From Methanobacterium sp. (GTDB taxonomy: Archaea; Methanobacteriota; Methanobacteria; Methanobacteriales; Methanobacteriaceae): a stretch of DNA of 5,937 nt. The notes beneath the pieces are model-generated. The model was given only the letters and a program-made list of their open reading frames with translations, was not told where the DNA came from and made no database searches. This document shows positions 5,361 through 5,937 of this stretch, piece after piece. A program made the translations under genes and the position numbers. How positions within the stretch are numbered: the stretch's first letter is position 1; every line of letters begins with the position of its first letter. The DNA lies in NCBI GenBank assembly GCA_028700095.1, contig JAQVTJ010000098.1, positions 1-5,937 of the forward strand. The letters run 5' to 3'.

Positions 5361-5739
5361 GGAATAAAATATATTCTAGATGTTCATACGGGTGGTCGGG
5401 TAACTTCTGAAGGTTATCTATTTTTAAACCCATCAGCAAAAGGATCAAAAGAAGAAAAATGGGCTTCTTATATTGCTAATATATCTGGTTGTTCAAAAAA
5501 AGAATCCCCCCTTCAAAAAGGTATGTTAAGAACAGAAGCTTATAATCTGGGTATTAATACAATTACATTGGAAGTTGAAAGAGATAATATGGACATATTC
5601 TTTGCAGCAGAAACAGAATTAAAAATGATTAGAGCAGCATGTAAATACTTTAGATTTCCATAACTTTAGTAAATAAAAATATGTACATAAAAAAAAAAAT
5701 ATCTAATAGTTTTTATCAAATTCCCAATTATCTTCATGT

Positions 5740-5785
5740 AAAAAAAAAAGTGGAATTTATTATATTCCCTACCCTCTTTTTTTTT
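5740..5785. terminator. Bidirectional hairpin terminator
   Basis: Arms GGAAT (5752-5756) and ATTCC (5764-5768) enclose a 7-base loop. Outside them, A10 (5740-5749) followed by G faces C followed by T9 (5777-5785), so the stem can extend. On the plus strand the hairpin is followed by T9, and on the minus strand by T10. This would end the hydrolase transcript from the left and a converging transcript from beyond the right edge. Confidence 0.55.
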
Positions 5786-5885
5786 ATGTTCCATTAAATC
5801 CCAAGTATCCTAGGATACAAATTTTTTTTAAAGCCCAACCCGGTATAATCATTCCATCTACTAACTCTAAAAATATATTATAATA
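5784..5885 (-). pseudogene. Possible decayed 3' end of a minus-strand gene
   Basis: The minus strand from 5885 to the TAA at 5786-5784 is open for 33 codons and reads ...LELVDGMIIPGWALKK..., with GC-richer codons (CCG GGT TGG) than its AT surroundings. After A8 (minus-strand reading of 5822-5829) another frame gives DTWDLMEHKKKRG with a stop at 5771-5769, hinting at a frameshift. Upstream towards the window edge all frames are broken. The hairpin-plus-T10 terminator on the minus strand lies just beyond. I cannot name the family. This may be chance. Confidence 0.25.
5805..5829 (+). terminator. 14-bp perfect palindrome followed by T8
   Basis: GTATCCTAGGATAC (5805-5818) is a perfect palindrome that can fold as a 5-bp stem with a CTAG loop. 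It is followed by AAA and T8 (5822-5829), the layout of an intrinsic terminator on the plus strand. It could be a second, back-up terminator, but it overlaps the putative minus-strand gene remnant, so it may instead be part of that sequence. Confidence 0.4.
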
Positions 5886-5937
5886 TTATTCTCCAATTTA
5901 ATAAAAAAAGCAGTTAATCATTGCATTATTATCATTA

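Larger units (their letters stand above)
4499..5663 (+). pseudogene. Secreted AstE/aspartoacylase-type zinc hydrolase with CARDB-like N-domain, broken by two stops and a frameshift
   Basis: GTG 4499 opens a signal peptide (MKKNLLIILMVLIAIPLVIQ). Next comes a CARDB-like beta domain (about 4610-4970: VSNTIKNRGTS, then YSNIRVNYYLKND and NAGNYHILMTI), cut by TAA at 4721-4723 but continuing in the same frame. A zinc hydrolase domain of the succinylglutamate desuccinylase/aspartoacylase (M14-like) family follows: GIHGNET with zinc ligands His 5150-5152 and Glu 5159-5161, VDPNR at about 5294-5308, third ligand His 5385-5387 in LDVHTGG, and probable catalytic Glu 5571-5573 in TLEVE. TGA at 5333-5335 interrupts between GSPA and KIAHFAKK, and the frame then shifts by one in A7 (5354-5360) before GIKYILDVH. 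All catalytic residues survive in the DNA, so decay looks recent. It probably acted on peptide or acyl-amino-acid parts of the wall. Substrate is inference; family and disruption are well supported. Confidence 0.85.

Noticed and set aside
5286..5663. Separate small gene starting at ATG 5286
   Set aside because: Its first codons overlap the hydrolase frame without domain sense or a ribosome binding site; from 5361 on it is simply the C-terminal half of the hydrolase.
5674..5735. Short minus-strand frame MKIIGNLIKT
   Set aside because: About 23 codons, no Shine-Dalgarno, runs through the A11 tract (5689-5699) as poly-Phe; likely chance in AT-rich DNA.
1..5937. Insertion sequence or prophage as cause of the gene damage
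   Set aside because: No transposase, integrase, terminal inverted repeats or target duplications seen; the Pei-like gene has a signal peptide and no phage neighbours.

Overview
The window is very AT-rich and comes from a pseudomurein-walled methanogenic archaeon of the order Methanobacteriales. Two things support this. There is a recognisable archaeal transcription factor E gene, and three neighbouring secreted-protein loci carry cell-wall domains of that order: pseudomurein-binding repeats (PMBR), a PeiW/PeiP-type transglutaminase-fold endoisopeptidase, and an AstE/aspartoacylase-type zinc hydrolase behind a signal peptide. TATA boxes and T-tract terminators also look archaeal. Species is not determinable by eye; no database search was possible.

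Layout, left to right. (1) 1-1166, plus strand: a 5'-truncated, frameshifted gene for a surface protein with a biotin-protein-ligase-N-like (class I glutamine amidotransferase fold) domain, a Big_5/SbsA Ig-like domain and a C-terminal PMBR. (2) 1363-2508, minus: an intact gene for a secreted PMBR plus transglutaminase-like protein with a complete Cys-His-Asp triad, probably a pseudomurein endoisopeptidase. (3) 2509-2934: an AT-rich gap with that gene's promoter, a 9-bp inverted repeat, an orphan ribosome binding site leading into ATG-TAA, and a terminator. (4) 2935-3246 (possibly to 3264), minus: a small cytosolic protein of unknown function. (5) 3375-3869, minus: tfe. (6) 3870-4498: a long AT-rich divergent promoter region with no gene. 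(7) 4499-5663, plus: a broken gene for a secreted CARDB-like plus AstE/aspartoacylase-type protein, interrupted by an in-frame TAA, an in-frame TGA that probably replaces a Trp codon, and a frameshift in a run of seven A. (8) 5664-5937: a bidirectional terminator, a 14-bp palindrome followed by T8, and a possible decayed 3' end of a minus-strand gene.

How it fits together: the housekeeping gene tfe and its small neighbour sit between secreted cell-wall genes. The endoisopeptidase would cleave peptide cross-links in pseudomurein. The zinc hydrolase and the amidotransferase-fold protein look like further wall or periplasm-side enzymes, but both are damaged, while tfe and the endoisopeptidase are intact. 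This suggests decay limited to dispensable surface functions, although sequencing error cannot be excluded for the single-base indels. A second theme is translation starts: two minus-strand genes have a good Shine-Dalgarno at normal distance from an ATT codon rather than ATG/GTG/TTG.
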